Shown: positions 18,536 through 27,495 of the stretch, piece after piece
Layout of the letters: every line of letters begins with the position of its first letter
Position numbering within the stretch: position 1 is the stretch's first letter
NCBI RefSeq assembly: GCF_014203735.1
Contig: NZ_JACHJQ010000004.1
Location: 806,001-870,000 of the forward strand
Reading direction: 5' to 3'
From: Actinophytocola algeriensis
Lineage (GTDB): Bacteria; Actinomycetota; Actinomycetes; Mycobacteriales; Pseudonocardiaceae
DNA: 64,000 bases
Translations under genes and position numbers: made by a program
The notes under the pieces: model-generated
Databases searched by the model: none
What the model was told of the DNA's origin: nothing
What the model saw: only the letters and a program-made list of their open reading frames with translations

Positions 18536-19481
18536 GGGCGGTCACGTCCGGGCGGGGGCGGGTGGCGGCCTGTTCGTGCGCACTGCGCAGCAGCTCGGCG
18601 ACCACGGTGGGTTCGTCGCGTAGTCGGGTCGGTGGGGTGTGGACCACGAGCACGCCGCACGCGGTCAGGCGGGCGGCGCGCCGCAGCGTTGCCTTGGCAT
18701 CCGCGGGGGTCAGGTCGAACGCGTACGAGTCGACCTCCCACGCCAGCCCGACCTCGTCCCACCACGCGTCCGCGGTCGCCACGTGGGAGCCGTTCGCCGA
18801 CGTGATCGGGACGCGCCAGGCGGGCAGGGGCAGACCCGCGTGCTGGACCAGCCGTTTCGCCCAGCCCTGGGCCACCGAGCGGACCTTGTCGTCGATCTCG
18901 GCCAGCATGCGACGGGGGAGCGCGGTGCCCCGGGTGCCGGCCCGGCTCAGCTCGTCGCGCAGCGTCGCCGGGGTGACCCCGCCCCGGTAGATCGACTCGC
19001 CCAGCAGCGCGCGGACGTGTTCGGCGGCCTTCGCGCGGCGGCACGTGTCGATCGTGGCTCTCGGCAGCGGGGCCACCGGGAAGCCGCCCAGGTGCAGTGG
19101 ATCCGGAAGCTGGTGGGTGCGTTCGAAGAAGACGCCGTCCACCAGCCTGGGTTGTCGGCGTGGCGGCACGAGCAGGTGGACCGGCCCGTCGAGCCGGGCG
19201 GCCGTCATGCCGTGCAGTGCCAGCGCGTCCACCCCGGTCAGCACGGCCTCCGGGCCCGCGACCGTGAGCGCCGCCTGGATGCGCTGCGTTCTGCTCGGTG
19301 GCTCGTTCGTGAGCAGCACCAGACCCGATTCCAGCCGTTGCCACGGCCCGCCGTCCCGGCACCGTTCGTGGATCGCGCGGCCGGTGAGGCCGAGCGCGAT
19401 CAGCTCGGTGGCCGGTGCCACGAGGTGGTCGAAGACGCGGGGAATGGCGTCCAGGTCGAGGAGTGCGCGGTTCTCGTTCAC
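18528..19481 (-). CDS. AbiEi-like winged-helix / DUF559 (Vsr-like) domain protein
   Basis: From the GTG at 19481 the product has 317 residues. The N-terminal ~90 residues resemble the AbiEi-type winged helix of type IV toxin-antitoxin antitoxins (RVFDHLV ... ALGLTGRAIHERC). The C-terminal ~90 residues match the Vsr-like DUF559 fold, with ADAWWDEVGLAWEVDSYAFDL and a final RRAARLTACG...VVHTPPTRL segment. Such fusions are frequent in actinobacteria and their role is not established. No ribosome-binding site is visible at the chosen start. The reading frame also stays open to 19790. Confidence 0.7.
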   Translation of the reverse strand: MNENRALLDLDAIPRVFDHLVAPATELIALGLTGRAIHERCRDGGPWQRLESGLVLLTNEPPSRTQRIQAALTVAGPEAVLTGVDALALHGMTAARLDGPVHLLVPPRRQPRLVDGVFFERTHQLPDPLHLGGFPVAPLPRATIDTCRRAKAAEHVRALLGESIYRGGVTPATLRDELSRAGTRGTALPRRMLAEIDDKVRSVAQGWAKRLVQHAGLPLPAWRVPITSANGSHVATADAWWDEVGLAWEVDSYAFDLTPADAKATLRRAARLTACGVLVVHTPPTRLRDEPTVVAELLRSAHEQAATRPRPDVTAHA

Positions 19482-19654
19482 GTCGGCAAGCAAACCCGAC
19501 CCCGGCCGCCTCCGCCGCTGGTCAAGATCATCATGTGGACAACCGCACCGGCTGTGGACAACTCGGCTCCGAGCAACCTCGATGACCCGGTTCGCGTCAG
19601 GGTTCGCGAGTAGCATCCGACGTTTTACGTGCCGTGTCTGGAAGGATGGCCGGA

Positions 19655-20314
19655 GTGACCCAAGACGAGCCGAGACCCGTGCGCCGGTCCCTGCGGCGCT
19701 TCGTTCTCGGCGTGTTCCTGGTCGGGCTGCTGGTCGTCGGCGGCACCAGTTTCCGGGTCTGGCAGGTCGCCCGCGGCGACGACCGGACACCGGCGGACGT
19801 GGTGCTCGTCCTCGGCGCGGCCCAGTACGCGGGCACCCCGTCGAAGGTCCTCGAGGCCCGGTTGCGCCACGCCAAGGAGCTCTACGACGAGGGCGTCGCG
19901 CCCTACATCGTCACCACCGGCGGCAACCAGCCCGGCGACACGTACACGGAGGCCACCGCGGGCGTCCGGTGGCTCACCGGGCAGGGCGTGCCGGAGGACC
20001 ACGTCATCGCGGTCGGCGAGGGCAACGACACCCTGGGCAGCATCGAGGCCGCGGCCGAGAAGATCCACGAACACGGCTGGAAGAGCGTGGTGATCGTCAG
20101 CGACCCGTGGCACTCGCTGCGAGCCAGGACCATGGCCTCCGACGCCGGGCTCGACGCGTGGACCTCGCCGACGCACAGCGGCCCCATCGTCCAGACCAGG
20201 GAAACCCAGATCCGCTACATCCTGTACGAGACGGCGGCGCTGCTGTACTACCGCGCGACCAACGCGCCCGCCGAGAACTTCGGCGTGCCGGGAAATGTCG
20301 GAGCCGACAAGTAA
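19655..20314 (+). CDS. DUF218 (YdcF/SanA-like) membrane-anchored protein
   Basis: Residues about 15-38 form one membrane anchor (RFVLGVFLVGLLVVGGTSF). The external domain is DUF218: VVLVLGAAQYAG, then ARLRHAKELYDEGVAPYIVTTGG, and the DPWHSLRARTMA stretch of the SanA/YdcF fold. The family is associated with cell-envelope functions such as vancomycin sensitivity in E. coli. GTG 19655, spaced nine bases from GGAAGG, is preferred; ATG 19646 and GTG 19634 are alternatives in frame. It ends ten bases before dgt. Confidence 0.88.
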   Translation: MTQDEPRPVRRSLRRFVLGVFLVGLLVVGGTSFRVWQVARGDDRTPADVVLVLGAAQYAGTPSKVLEARLRHAKELYDEGVAPYIVTTGGNQPGDTYTEATAGVRWLTGQGVPEDHVIAVGEGNDTLGSIEAAAEKIHEHGWKSVVIVSDPWHSLRARTMASDAGLDAWTSPTHSGPIVQTRETQIRYILYETAALLYYRATNAPAENFGVPGNVGADK

Positions 20315-20317
20315 CCT
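20312..20317 (+). promoter_or_regulatory. -10 element of a probable leaderless dgt promoter
   Basis: TAACCT overlaps the stop of the upstream gene and is six bases before the dgt ATG. There is no ribosome-binding site in the gap. Confidence 0.4.
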
Positions 20318-20323
20318 CCCCGC

Positions 20324-21595
20324 ATGACCACGGGGTACGGCGAGCACGACGTCGCGCGGCAGTACGCGGAACAGGAGAAAGCCACGCTGCTGCCGGGCTC
20401 GCTGCCGTCGCTGCGCAGCCCCTTCTCCCGGGACCGCGCCCGCGTGCTCCACTCGGCCGCGCTGCGGCGGCTGGCAGGCAAGACACAGGTCGTGGGCCCT
20501 GGTGAGGGGTCCGAGGTGAGCGGTGTGCCGCGCACCCGGCTCACCCACTCGCTCGAGGTCGCGCAGATCGGCCGCGGCATCGCGGAGGACCTCGGCTGCG
20601 ACGCGGACATCGTCGAGATGGCCGGCCTCGCGCACGACATCGGCCACCCGCCGTTCGGGCACAACGGGGAACGCGCGCTCGACGGCGTGGCCCAGGCGTG
20701 CGGCGGGTTCGAGGGCAACGCGCAGACGCTGCGGATCCTGACCCGCCTCGAACCCAAGATCGCGGGCCACGGCCTCAACCTGACCCGCGCGTCCCTCGAC
20801 GCCGCCACGAAGTACCCGTGGCCGCGCATCGCGGGCACCGGCAAGTTCGGCGTCTACGAGGACGACCTGCCGGTGTTCGAGTGGCTGCGCCTCGGCGCGC
20901 CCGCCGACCGGTGCTGCATCGAGGCGCAGGTCATGGACTGGGCGGACGACGTCGCCTACTCGGTGCACGACGTCGAGGACGGTGTCCGTTCCGGCCGCAT
21001 CTCCATCCCCGGGCTCGGCGACCGCGCCGAACGGGCGGCCGTGGCGGAGCTCGCCGCGAAGTACTTCAGCAAGGAACCGGTGTCGGCCCTCGAGGACGCG
21101 GCGCGCGACCTGCTCCGGCTGCCGGTGGTGGCGGCGCTGAGCGACACGGAGTACGACGGTTCGCTCACCTCGCAGGTCGCGTTGAAACAGCTCACCAGCG
21201 AACTGGTCGGCCGGTTCGTGTCCGCCGCCGTCACGGCGACCAGGGCCGAGCACGGTGACGGCGTGCTGACCAGGTACGCCGCCGATCTCGTCGTCCCGCC
21301 GAGGGTGGCGGCGGAAGTGGCGCTGCTGAAGGCGGTCGCGCTGCGGTACGTGATGAGCGACGTGCAGCGGCTCGCGCTGCAGGCACGTCAGCGGGAGTGG
21401 CTGGCCGAGCTGGTGGCGGTACTGACCGACCGGGGGCCGGATGCGCTGGAGCCCGCGTTCGTGCCCGACTGGCACGACGCGGCGGGCGACGCGGAGCGAC
21501 TGCGGGTGGTGATCGACCAGGTGGCGTCGCTGACCGACGCGCAGGCGGTCAGCTGGCACCGCGCTCTCGTCGGGAAGCGGACAGTGTCGGAGTGA
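20324..21595 (+). CDS. dgt: deoxyguanosinetriphosphate triphosphohydrolase-like HD protein
   Basis: Members of this family remove triphosphate from dNTPs and so control the dNTP pool. The 423-residue protein carries the HD metal site: His75 ([10 protein letters not shown]), His104-Asp105 ([16 protein letters not shown]) and Asp205 ([12 protein letters not shown]). Length is typical for actinobacterial Dgt. Dgt and DnaG are adjacent in mycobacteria (Rv2344c, Rv2343c); here a 4-kb block with two serpins and a sigma factor separates them. Confidence 0.95.
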   Translation: MTTGYGEHDVARQYAEQEKATLLPGSLPSLRSPFSRDRARVLHSAALRRLAGKTQVVGPGEGSEVSGVPRTRLTHSLEVAQIGRGIAEDLGCDADIVEMAGLAHDIGHPPFGHNGERALDGVAQACGGFEGNAQTLRILTRLEPKIAGHGLNLTRASLDAATKYPWPRIAGTGKFGVYEDDLPVFEWLRLGAPADRCCIEAQVMDWADDVAYSVHDVEDGVRSGRISIPGLGDRAERAAVAELAAKYFSKEPVSALEDAARDLLRLPVVAALSDTEYDGSLTSQVALKQLTSELVGRFVSAAVTATRAEHGDGVLTRYAADLVVPPRVAAEVALLKAVALRYVMSDVQRLALQARQREWLAELVAVLTDRGPDALEPAFVPDWHDAAGDAERLRVVIDQVASLTDAQAVSWHRALVGKRTVSE

Positions 21596-21613
21596 CGTGG
21601 CACACTCGACGAC

Positions 21614-21892
21614 ATGGCTGATTCGAAGCGCCCCAAGGGCGGCCAGGTGGATCGCCGCCTCGTGTACCGGAGCCCGCGGCGCGAGGTGGTGCCTGCGCAG
21701 GGCACGGGGGACTTCGATCCGTGGTTCGGTGACGACGGCTGGGACGACGGCTGGGACGACGGCGGGGACGCGGGCTCGGCCGGTGTGCGCGAGCCGAGGC
21801 ACCCGATCCCACCGGGTCCGCTCGCGGACGCCGGTGAGTTACCGGTGCCGGAGCCGCCCTGCATGGTCGCCCTGCCCGACCCACGCCGCTAA
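21614..21892 (+). CDS. small acidic hypothetical protein with WDDG repeats
   Basis: The 92-residue protein has a basic N-terminal third (ADSKRPKGGQVDRRLVYRSPRR), a short tandem repeat (DDGWDDGWDDGGD, about 40-52) and a Pro-rich tail. It has no membrane segment, and its one Cys is near the end. It starts 18 bases after dgt and stops 9 bases before the first serpin, in line with both. Real expression is suggested by tight spacing. Function unknown. Confidence 0.6.
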   Translation: MADSKRPKGGQVDRRLVYRSPRREVVPAQGTGDFDPWFGDDGWDDGWDDGGDAGSAGVREPRHPIPPGPLADAGELPVPEPPCMVALPDPRR

Positions 21893-21901
21893 GGGGAACC
21901 G

Positions 21902-23008
21902 GTGACGCATCTCGCGTTCACACTCACACTGCACCGGGCCACCGCGCCCAAGCTCGACGCCAACGCGTGCTGGTCGCCGTTCTCGGTGGCGAGCGCGCTC
22001 GGGCTGGTCGCACAGGGCGCCCGCGGGATGACCCGTGACGAGCTGGCGGTCCTGCTGGTCGGGGAGAAGTCCGGCGACCTCGCCGCGCTGGGGGCGCTGC
22101 TGACCCGCGCCGGTGTGCTGGAACAGCACCGGGACAACGAGGACGAGCCGGTCATCGCCGTCGCCAACACGTTGTGGGCGGACGAGTCGATCGACGTGCA
22201 CGCCTCCTACGTGGACGAGCTGGGCCGCTGGTCCAGCGGCATGGTCCGGGAGGCGCCGTTCCGGGAGAACCCGCTCGGTGCCCGCGACATGATCAACGTG
22301 GACGTCGCGAAGACGACCCGGGAGCTCATCCCGGAGCTGCTGCCGCCGGACGCCATCCGTGAGGACACGGTGTCGGCGCTGGTCAACGCCTTGTACCTGA
22401 AGTGCGCCTGGAAGCACCGGTTCGCGGAGGGCTCGACGACGCCGCGGCCGTTCCACACGCCGGGCGGCACCAAGGACGTGCCGACGATGGAGCTGTCGGA
22501 GCGGATCGGCTACGCCGCCACGGACGGGTGGCAGGTCGTCAGCCTGGCCGCCGTGGGCGGGGTCGAGGCCGTGGTGCTGCTGCCGGACACCGACCTCGCG
22601 ACCGCGGAACCCGAGCTGGACGCGGACCGGCTGGCCCGGTTGCTGGACGCGCCGCGCCACCAGCAGGTCCAGCTGTGGCTGCCGAAGATCGACGTGAGCA
22701 TGCAGGCCGAGCTGACGCCACCGCTGAACCAGGCCGGCGTGCGGACGGTCTTCAGCCGGGACGCGGACCTGTCCGGGATCACCGCGAGTGAGCTGGCCGT
22801 CCAGGCCGTGCTGCACGAGGCGGTGCTGAAGCTCGACGAACAGGGCCTCGAGGGCGCGGCCGCCACGGCGGTGATGATGCGGCTCATGTCGCTGCCGACC
22901 GGGCCGCCGGTCGAGGTGCGCGTGGACCGGCCGTTCCTGCTGGTCGTCCGGCACAAGGAGACCGGCGTCGTGTACTTCCTCGCGCGGGTGGTCGACCCCG
23001 GCGAATGA
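21902..23008 (+). CDS. serpin (serine protease inhibitor), copy 1
   Basis: Serpins trap proteases by inserting the cleaved reactive loop into a beta sheet. The 368-residue protein has the WSPFSV segment, NALYLKCAWKHRF, the FHTPGGTKDVPTM strand, and the hinge DEQGLEGAAATA (312-323) with small residues expected of inhibitory serpins. Counting 17 positions from Glu313 puts the scissile bond at Met329-Ser330, as in human alpha-1-antitrypsin. The terminal VDRPFLLVV and VVYFLARVVDP strands complete the fold. No signal peptide is present, so it should act in the cytoplasm. It overlaps copy 2 (ATGA). Confidence 0.9.
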   Translation: MTHLAFTLTLHRATAPKLDANACWSPFSVASALGLVAQGARGMTRDELAVLLVGEKSGDLAALGALLTRAGVLEQHRDNEDEPVIAVANTLWADESIDVHASYVDELGRWSSGMVREAPFRENPLGARDMINVDVAKTTRELIPELLPPDAIREDTVSALVNALYLKCAWKHRFAEGSTTPRPFHTPGGTKDVPTMELSERIGYAATDGWQVVSLAAVGGVEAVVLLPDTDLATAEPELDADRLARLLDAPRHQQVQLWLPKIDVSMQAELTPPLNQAGVRTVFSRDADLSGITASELAVQAVLHEAVLKLDEQGLEGAAATAVMMRLMSLPTGPPVEVRVDRPFLLVVRHKETGVVYFLARVVDPGE

Positions 23009-24015
23009 TCACGTTCGCGGTGGCGCTGCACGGCGCCCTCGGCCTGGGCGGGAACGTGTGCTGGTCGCCGTTCGCGGTGGCGCGGGCGCTGCACCGCCTC
23101 GCCGCCGACGCACGCGGGCTGACCCGCGACGAGCTGGTCACGGCCCTGCTCGGCGACAAGGCCGCGGACCTCGCCGAACTGGGCGCCGTGCTGACCCGCG
23201 CCGCGGAGCTGCCGGATCTGGCCGTGTCGGACACGTTGTGGGCCGACCCCAGCGTGAGTACCAGGGCCCGGCCCGCGCCGTTCCTGACAGCGCCCGGCAC
23301 AGCACGCGACCTGATCAACGCCGAAGTCGCGGCCACCACGCGAGGGCTCGTGCCGGAGCTGATCGACGTGCTCCCGGCCGACGCCGTCTCGGCGCTCGTC
23401 GTCGCCATCTACCTGCGGTGCGGCTGGGTCGAGGAGTTCGACCCGGCGGAGACCCGGCCGCGGCGGTTCCGGACCCCCGACGGAAAGAAACAGGTGCCGA
23501 CCATGCGCCTGGTATCCGCCGAGCTGGGATACGCGGCGACCGAGGCGTGGCAGGTCGTCGCGCTGCCCGCGCACGGTGGCGTGCGGGCGGTGGTCCTGCT
23601 GCCCTACGGCGACCTCGCCCGGTTCGAACCGGAGCTGACCGCGGGCACCCTGGCCGACCTGCTCGCCGCGCCTCGCCTACGGCACGTGGACCTGCGGCTG
23701 CCCTCATTCGCCGTGCGGACGAGGACTGAGCTGACCGGTGCGCTGGAGCGGCTCGGTGTGCGGACCGCGTTCACCACCGACGCCGAACTGGGTGCGGGGC
23801 TCGCACTCGACACGGTGCCGCACGAGTCGGTGCTGACCGTCGACGAGCGCGGCATCGAGGGCGCCGCCGCGGTCGCCGCCATCGCCTGGATGTCCGGCAC
23901 CGCCGAACCGCCGGTCGAGGTGGCGGTGGACCGGCCGTTCCTCTTCGCCGTCGTGCACGAAGGGACCGGCGTGCCGTACTTCCTCGCGCGGATCACCGAC
24001 CCTGTCACGTCCTGA
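23005..24015 (+). CDS. serpin, copy 2
   Basis: The 336-residue paralogue starts in an ATGA overlap with copy 1. It keeps WSPFAV, a FRTPDGKKQVPTM strand, hinge DERGIEGAAAVA (280-291) and the final VDRPFLFAV/PYFLARITDP strands. The region before helix D-F is about 30 residues shorter than in copy 1. By hinge counting the reactive bond is Ser297-Gly298; allowing one gap it is Met296-Ser297. Target specificity probably differs. No signal peptide. Its last codons contain a candidate ECF41 promoter for the next gene. Confidence 0.88.
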   Translation: MITFAVALHGALGLGGNVCWSPFAVARALHRLAADARGLTRDELVTALLGDKAADLAELGAVLTRAAELPDLAVSDTLWADPSVSTRARPAPFLTAPGTARDLINAEVAATTRGLVPELIDVLPADAVSALVVAIYLRCGWVEEFDPAETRPRRFRTPDGKKQVPTMRLVSAELGYAATEAWQVVALPAHGGVRAVVLLPYGDLARFEPELTAGTLADLLAAPRLRHVDLRLPSFAVRTRTELTGALERLGVRTAFTTDAELGAGLALDTVPHESVLTVDERGIEGAAAVAAIAWMSGTAEPPVEVAVDRPFLFAVVHEGTGVPYFLARITDPVTS

Positions 24016-24029
24016 GGCTCCTCCTCGTC
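24003..24029 (+). promoter_or_regulatory. ECF41-type promoter
   Basis: TGTCAC (24003-24008) and CGTC (24026-24029) are 17 bases apart, matching the published ECF41 pattern TGTCACA-N16-18-CGTC. It overlaps the stop codon of serpin 2 and is 26 bases before the start of the gene that ECF41 factors typically control. AGGAGGAG follows just before that gene. Confidence 0.75.
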
Positions 24030-24054
24030 CACACCGTGAACGAGGAGGAGACAA

Positions 24055-24642
24055 ATGCCCAGAATCCCAGGGGTGGCAACGAAGGACGCGGGGCTCGTGA
24101 TCCGCATCGGCTACTGGTTCGCCAAGCGGCGGTTCAAGGTCGTGCCGGAGCCGTTCTCGGTGCTGGCCCGGCACCCGAAGTTGTTCATGACCGCCGCGCG
24201 GCACGAGATGGCCGCCGAGAAGGCCAGCCGGAAGCTGCCCGCCAACGTGCGGGAGCTGGCCGTGTACCGGGTCGCTCAGCAGCTCGGCTGCTCGTGGTGC
24301 GTGGACTTCGGCACCATGCTGCAAAAGCACGAGGGCCTCGACATCGAACGGCTCAAGCACATCGACGACTACCGGACCTCGGACACCTACTCGCGGCAGG
24401 AACGCCTGGCCGTCGCCTACGCCGACGCGATGACGACCACGCCGGTCAGCGTCACCGACGAGCAGGTCGAACAGCTGCGGGCGGAGTTCGGGGACGAGGC
24501 CGTGGTCGAGCTGACCTACCAGATCGGCCTGGAGAACCAGCGGGCGCGGATGTACAGCTCGCTCGACGTCCGGGACCAGGGCTTCAGCTCCGGCGACGCG
24601 TGCCGTCTCCCGACGGCCGACCTCAAAGCGCCAGGTGCGTGA
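24055..24642 (+). CDS. carboxymuconolactone decarboxylase / AhpD-like protein, probable ECF41 target
   Basis: The 195-residue protein has the AhpD-like core with CSWC (Cys79, Cys82) and the downstream DFGTML helix; the conserved His of the CxxCxxxH pattern is replaced. Such proteins are peroxidase partners or decarboxylase relatives. They are the standard genomic neighbour (the C of COE genes) of ECF41 sigma factors. The start ATG has GAGGAGGAG four to six bases upstream. The last 20 bases overlap the end of the convergent sigma gene. The last ~25 residues are an unconserved tail. Confidence 0.88.
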   Translation: MPRIPGVATKDAGLVIRIGYWFAKRRFKVVPEPFSVLARHPKLFMTAARHEMAAEKASRKLPANVRELAVYRVAQQLGCSWCVDFGTMLQKHEGLDIERLKHIDDYRTSDTYSRQERLAVAYADAMTTTPVSVTDEQVEQLRAEFGDEAVVELTYQIGLENQRARMYSSLDVRDQGFSSGDACRLPTADLKAPGA

Positions 24643-25558
24643 GCTTGTCCGGGTTCACCACGTCGTAGATCCGGGTCACCTGCCCGTCGCGGATGTCGAT
24701 GGTCATGACCCTGCGGGCGAGTTCCCGCAGACCGTCCTCGGCGGGCTGGGCCGGGGTCACCAGGCCGATGTTGCCGTTGACCAGCACCAGCTCGCCGCGG
24801 GCGAGGCGGTGCACGCCGTACGCCTCGACGAGGCCCGCCAGGAACCGGGTGATCTTGTCCGCGCCGACCATGCGACGGCGGGACGTGCGGGCCTTGCCGT
24901 TGCTGTCGCCGATGAGCACGGCGTCCGGGTGCAGCAGGCCGACGACACTGTCGAGGTCGCCCGACAGGATCGCGCTCAGCAGCTTCTCGAGGAGCTCGCG
25001 TTGCGCGCCCAGTTCGGTGGGGTCGGGCCGGTCCGCTTCCGCCGCCGCGCGCCTGCCGCGGGACGCGTGCTGGCGGGCGGTCGCCTCGGTGACGCCGAGC
25101 ATCTCCGCGATCTCCGCGAACGGCACGGAGAACGCGTCGTGCAGCACGAACGCGACCCGCTGCTCCGGGGTGAGGTTGTCCAGCACGACGAGTGCCGCCA
25201 TCCGCACTTCTTCGTCGCGCACGACCGTCTCGAGTGGATCGTTGCCCGGCTGCGCGCCGTACGGGGTGACGATCGGTTCCGGCAGCCACGGGCCGACGTA
25301 CCTCTCGCGTTGCGTGGCGGCCGACCGCAGCCGGTCGAGGCAGATGCGGCCGACGACGGTCGTGAGCCAGCCGCGGAGGTCCCGGATCTCGGCGCGGCGC
25401 CGGGCGTCGAGCCCGGACAGCCGCAGCCACGCCTCCTGGACGGCGTCCTCGGCGTCCGAGATCGTGCTGGTCAACCGGTAGGCGACCCCGATCAGGTGCG
25501 TGCGGTGTGCCGAGAACTCCTTGGCGAGGACATCATCGCTGACCGTCACACCCGCCAT
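24623..25558 (-). CDS. ECF41-family (SigJ-like) RNA polymerase sigma factor
   Basis: From the ATG at 25558 the protein has 311 residues. Sigma region 2 (HRTHLIGVAYRLTSTISDAEDAVQE) and region 4 (FAEIAEMLGVTEATARQHASRGRR) are followed by a SnoaL-like domain of about 110 residues. Both ECF41 hallmarks are present: WLPEP (91-95) in the linker and NPDKL (302-306) at the end. In ECF41 the C-terminal domain replaces an anti-sigma factor. It faces the AhpD-like gene, whose upstream region has a matching promoter. A longer open frame to 25738 lacks start signals. Confidence 0.93.
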   Translation of the reverse strand: MAGVTVSDDVLAKEFSAHRTHLIGVAYRLTSTISDAEDAVQEAWLRLSGLDARRRAEIRDLRGWLTTVVGRICLDRLRSAATQRERYVGPWLPEPIVTPYGAQPGNDPLETVVRDEEVRMAALVVLDNLTPEQRVAFVLHDAFSVPFAEIAEMLGVTEATARQHASRGRRAAAEADRPDPTELGAQRELLEKLLSAILSGDLDSVVGLLHPDAVLIGDSNGKARTSRRRMVGADKITRFLAGLVEAYGVHRLARGELVLVNGNIGLVTPAQPAEDGLRELARRVMTIDIRDGQVTRIYDVVNPDKLTHLAL

Positions 25559-25579
25559 CCTAGTTACCGCGAGGACGCC

Positions 25580-25585
25580 TAGACT
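25580..25585 (+). promoter_or_regulatory. -10 element of a probable leaderless dnaG promoter
   Basis: TAGACT ends eight bases before the dnaG GTG, with no ribosome-binding site between them. The divergent sigma gene starts 21 bases upstream. Confidence 0.5.
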
Positions 25586-25593
25586 CGGACAAC

Positions 25594-27495
25594 GTGGCAG
25601 GACGGATCCGGGAAAGCGACATCGCCGCGGTCCGCGACCGCAATCGGATCGACGACATCGTCGGTGAGTACGTGTCGCTGCGCCGTGCCGGTGGTGGCGC
25701 GCTGAAGGGCCTATGCCCGTTCCACGACGAGAAGACACCGTCGTTCAACGTGCGGTCCACCCACGGCACCTTCCACTGCTTCGGCTGTGGCGAGGGCGGC
25801 GACGTGATCGCCTTCCTCATGAAGATCGACCACCTGAGCTTCGTCGAGGCGGTCGAGCGGCTCGCCGAGCGCAGTGGCATACAGCTGACTTACGAAGGCG
25901 GCGCGCCGACCCGTCAGCGCGACAAGGGCACCCGGACCAGGCTGGTCGACGCGCACCGCGCGGCCGCCGAGTTCTACGCCGAGCAGCTGGCGACGCCCGA
26001 CGCGGTCAAGGCGCGGGAGTTCCTCGCCGAGCGCGGGTTCGACCAGGCGGCGGCGGTGCAGTTCGGCTGCGGGTACGCACCGGCGGGCTGGGACAAGCTC
26101 ACCAAGCACCTCCTCGGCCGCGGTTTCGACATGCAGGAGCTGATCAAGGGCGGCTTGTCCCGCGAGGGCAGGCAGGGCCCGATCGACCGGTTCCACCGCC
26201 GCCTGCTGTGGCCGATCAAGGACCTCGGCGGCGACGTCGTGGGCTTCGGCGCGCGGCGGCTGTACGACGACGACCAGATCCAGGCCAAGTACCTGAACAC
26301 CAGCGAGAGCCCGATCTACAAGAAGTCGCAGGTGTTGTTCGGGCTGGACCTCGCCAAGCGGGAGATCGCGCGGCGCCACCAGGTCGTGGTGGTCGAGGGC
26401 TACACCGACGTGATGGCCATGCACCTCGCGGGCGTGCTGACCTCGGTCGCGTCCTGTGGCACCGCGTTCGGCTCCGAGCACATCACGGTGCTGCGCAGGC
26501 TGCTGATGGACGACGACGCGTTCCGCGGCGAGGTGATCTACACCTTCGACGGTGACGAGGCGGGGCAGAAGGCCGCGCTCAAGGCGTTCGACGAGGACCA
26601 GAAGTTCGCCGCGCAGACGTTCATCGCGATCGCGCCCGACGGGCAGGACCCGTGCGAGCTGCGGCAGACCAAGGGTGACGTGGCCGTGCGCGACCTGGTC
26701 GCCCGGCGCCGCCCGCTGTTCGAGTTCGCCATCAAGTCGGAACTGGCCTCGCACAACCTCGACAACGCGGAGGGCCGCGTCGAGGCGTTGCGGCGCACCG
26801 TGCCGATGGTGTCGCGGATCAAGGAGATGGCGCTGCGGGACGAGTACGCGCGCCAGCTCGCAGGCTGGGTCGGGTGGGAGGACACCGCGACCGTCGTGCG
26901 GCGGGTGCGGGAGACCTCCGGCGGCGCGCAGGCACCCGCGCGCCGGGCCGCCAGGCCGGTCGACCCGGGGCAGGGCGCGCTGGCGGTCGACGTCGACGGC
27001 CCGCCGCGGCCGAACCCGAGGGACCCGCAGCTGCACGTCCAGCGCGAGGTGATCAAGCTCGCGCTGCAGGAGCCCGCGTTCGCCGGTCCCATGTACGACC
27101 AGCTGCCGCAGGAGGTGTTCACGCACCCCGCGTACGCCGAGCTGCACCGCGCGGTGCTGGGTGCGGGTGGCACGGCGAGCGGGCTCGGGGGTGCGGACCT
27201 GATCGACGCGGTGGTGAAGTGCTGCGAGTCGGGTGTGGGCCGCGCGCTGGTCACCGAGCTGGCTGTGGAAGCCATCCCCACCAGGCAGAACATGATCGAG
27301 CGGTATGCCGCGGGCATGCTCGCGGCGCTGCAGCGGCAGCTGCTGGCCGGTCAGATCGCCGACATCAAGTCGCGGCTGCAGCGCCTGTCACCGATCGAGG
27401 AACCGGACGAGGCCAGGGCGTTGTGGGGGGACCTCGTGGCGTTGGAGCAGTACTACAAGGCGCTGGGGGAGCAGGCCGCCGGAGGCATGGGGTGA
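25594..27495 (+). CDS. dnaG: DNA primase
   Basis: DnaG makes RNA primers at the replication fork. The 633-residue protein has the CHC2 zinc finger (Cys41, His44, Cys62, Cys65 in CPFH ... CFGC), the TOPRIM centre with [10 protein letters not shown] (near 267) and DGDEAG (320-325), and a C-terminal helicase-binding domain with an Ala/Gln-rich linker around 445-470. Start GTG as in mycobacteria. The stop overlaps the next start by GTGA. Confidence 0.97.
   Translation: MAGRIRESDIAAVRDRNRIDDIVGEYVSLRRAGGGALKGLCPFHDEKTPSFNVRSTHGTFHCFGCGEGGDVIAFLMKIDHLSFVEAVERLAERSGIQLTYEGGAPTRQRDKGTRTRLVDAHRAAAEFYAEQLATPDAVKAREFLAERGFDQAAAVQFGCGYAPAGWDKLTKHLLGRGFDMQELIKGGLSREGRQGPIDRFHRRLLWPIKDLGGDVVGFGARRLYDDDQIQAKYLNTSESPIYKKSQVLFGLDLAKREIARRHQVVVVEGYTDVMAMHLAGVLTSVASCGTAFGSEHITVLRRLLMDDDAFRGEVIYTFDGDEAGQKAALKAFDEDQKFAAQTFIAIAPDGQDPCELRQTKGDVAVRDLVARRRPLFEFAIKSELASHNLDNAEGRVEALRRTVPMVSRIKEMALRDEYARQLAGWVGWEDTATVVRRVRETSGGAQAPARRAARPVDPGQGALAVDVDGPPRPNPRDPQLHVQREVIKLALQEPAFAGPMYDQLPQEVFTHPAYAELHRAVLGAGGTASGLGGADLIDAVVKCCESGVGRALVTELAVEAIPTRQNMIERYAAGMLAALQRQLLAGQIADIKSRLQRLSPIEEPDEARALWGDLVALEQYYKALGEQAAGGMG

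Noticed and set aside
19625-21802. Long minus-strand open frame opposite dgt and the DUF218 gene
   Set aside because: It has Arg/His/Pro-rich, low-complexity composition and lies antisense to well-supported genes; a normal by-product of high GC. The same applies to long frames opposite recO-uppS (2193-3872), sdaA (47162-49186) and the helicase (49666-51582).
24055-24642. Active AhpD peroxidase
   Set aside because: The CxxC is present but the usual CxxCxxxH histidine is not, so only family-level naming is justified.
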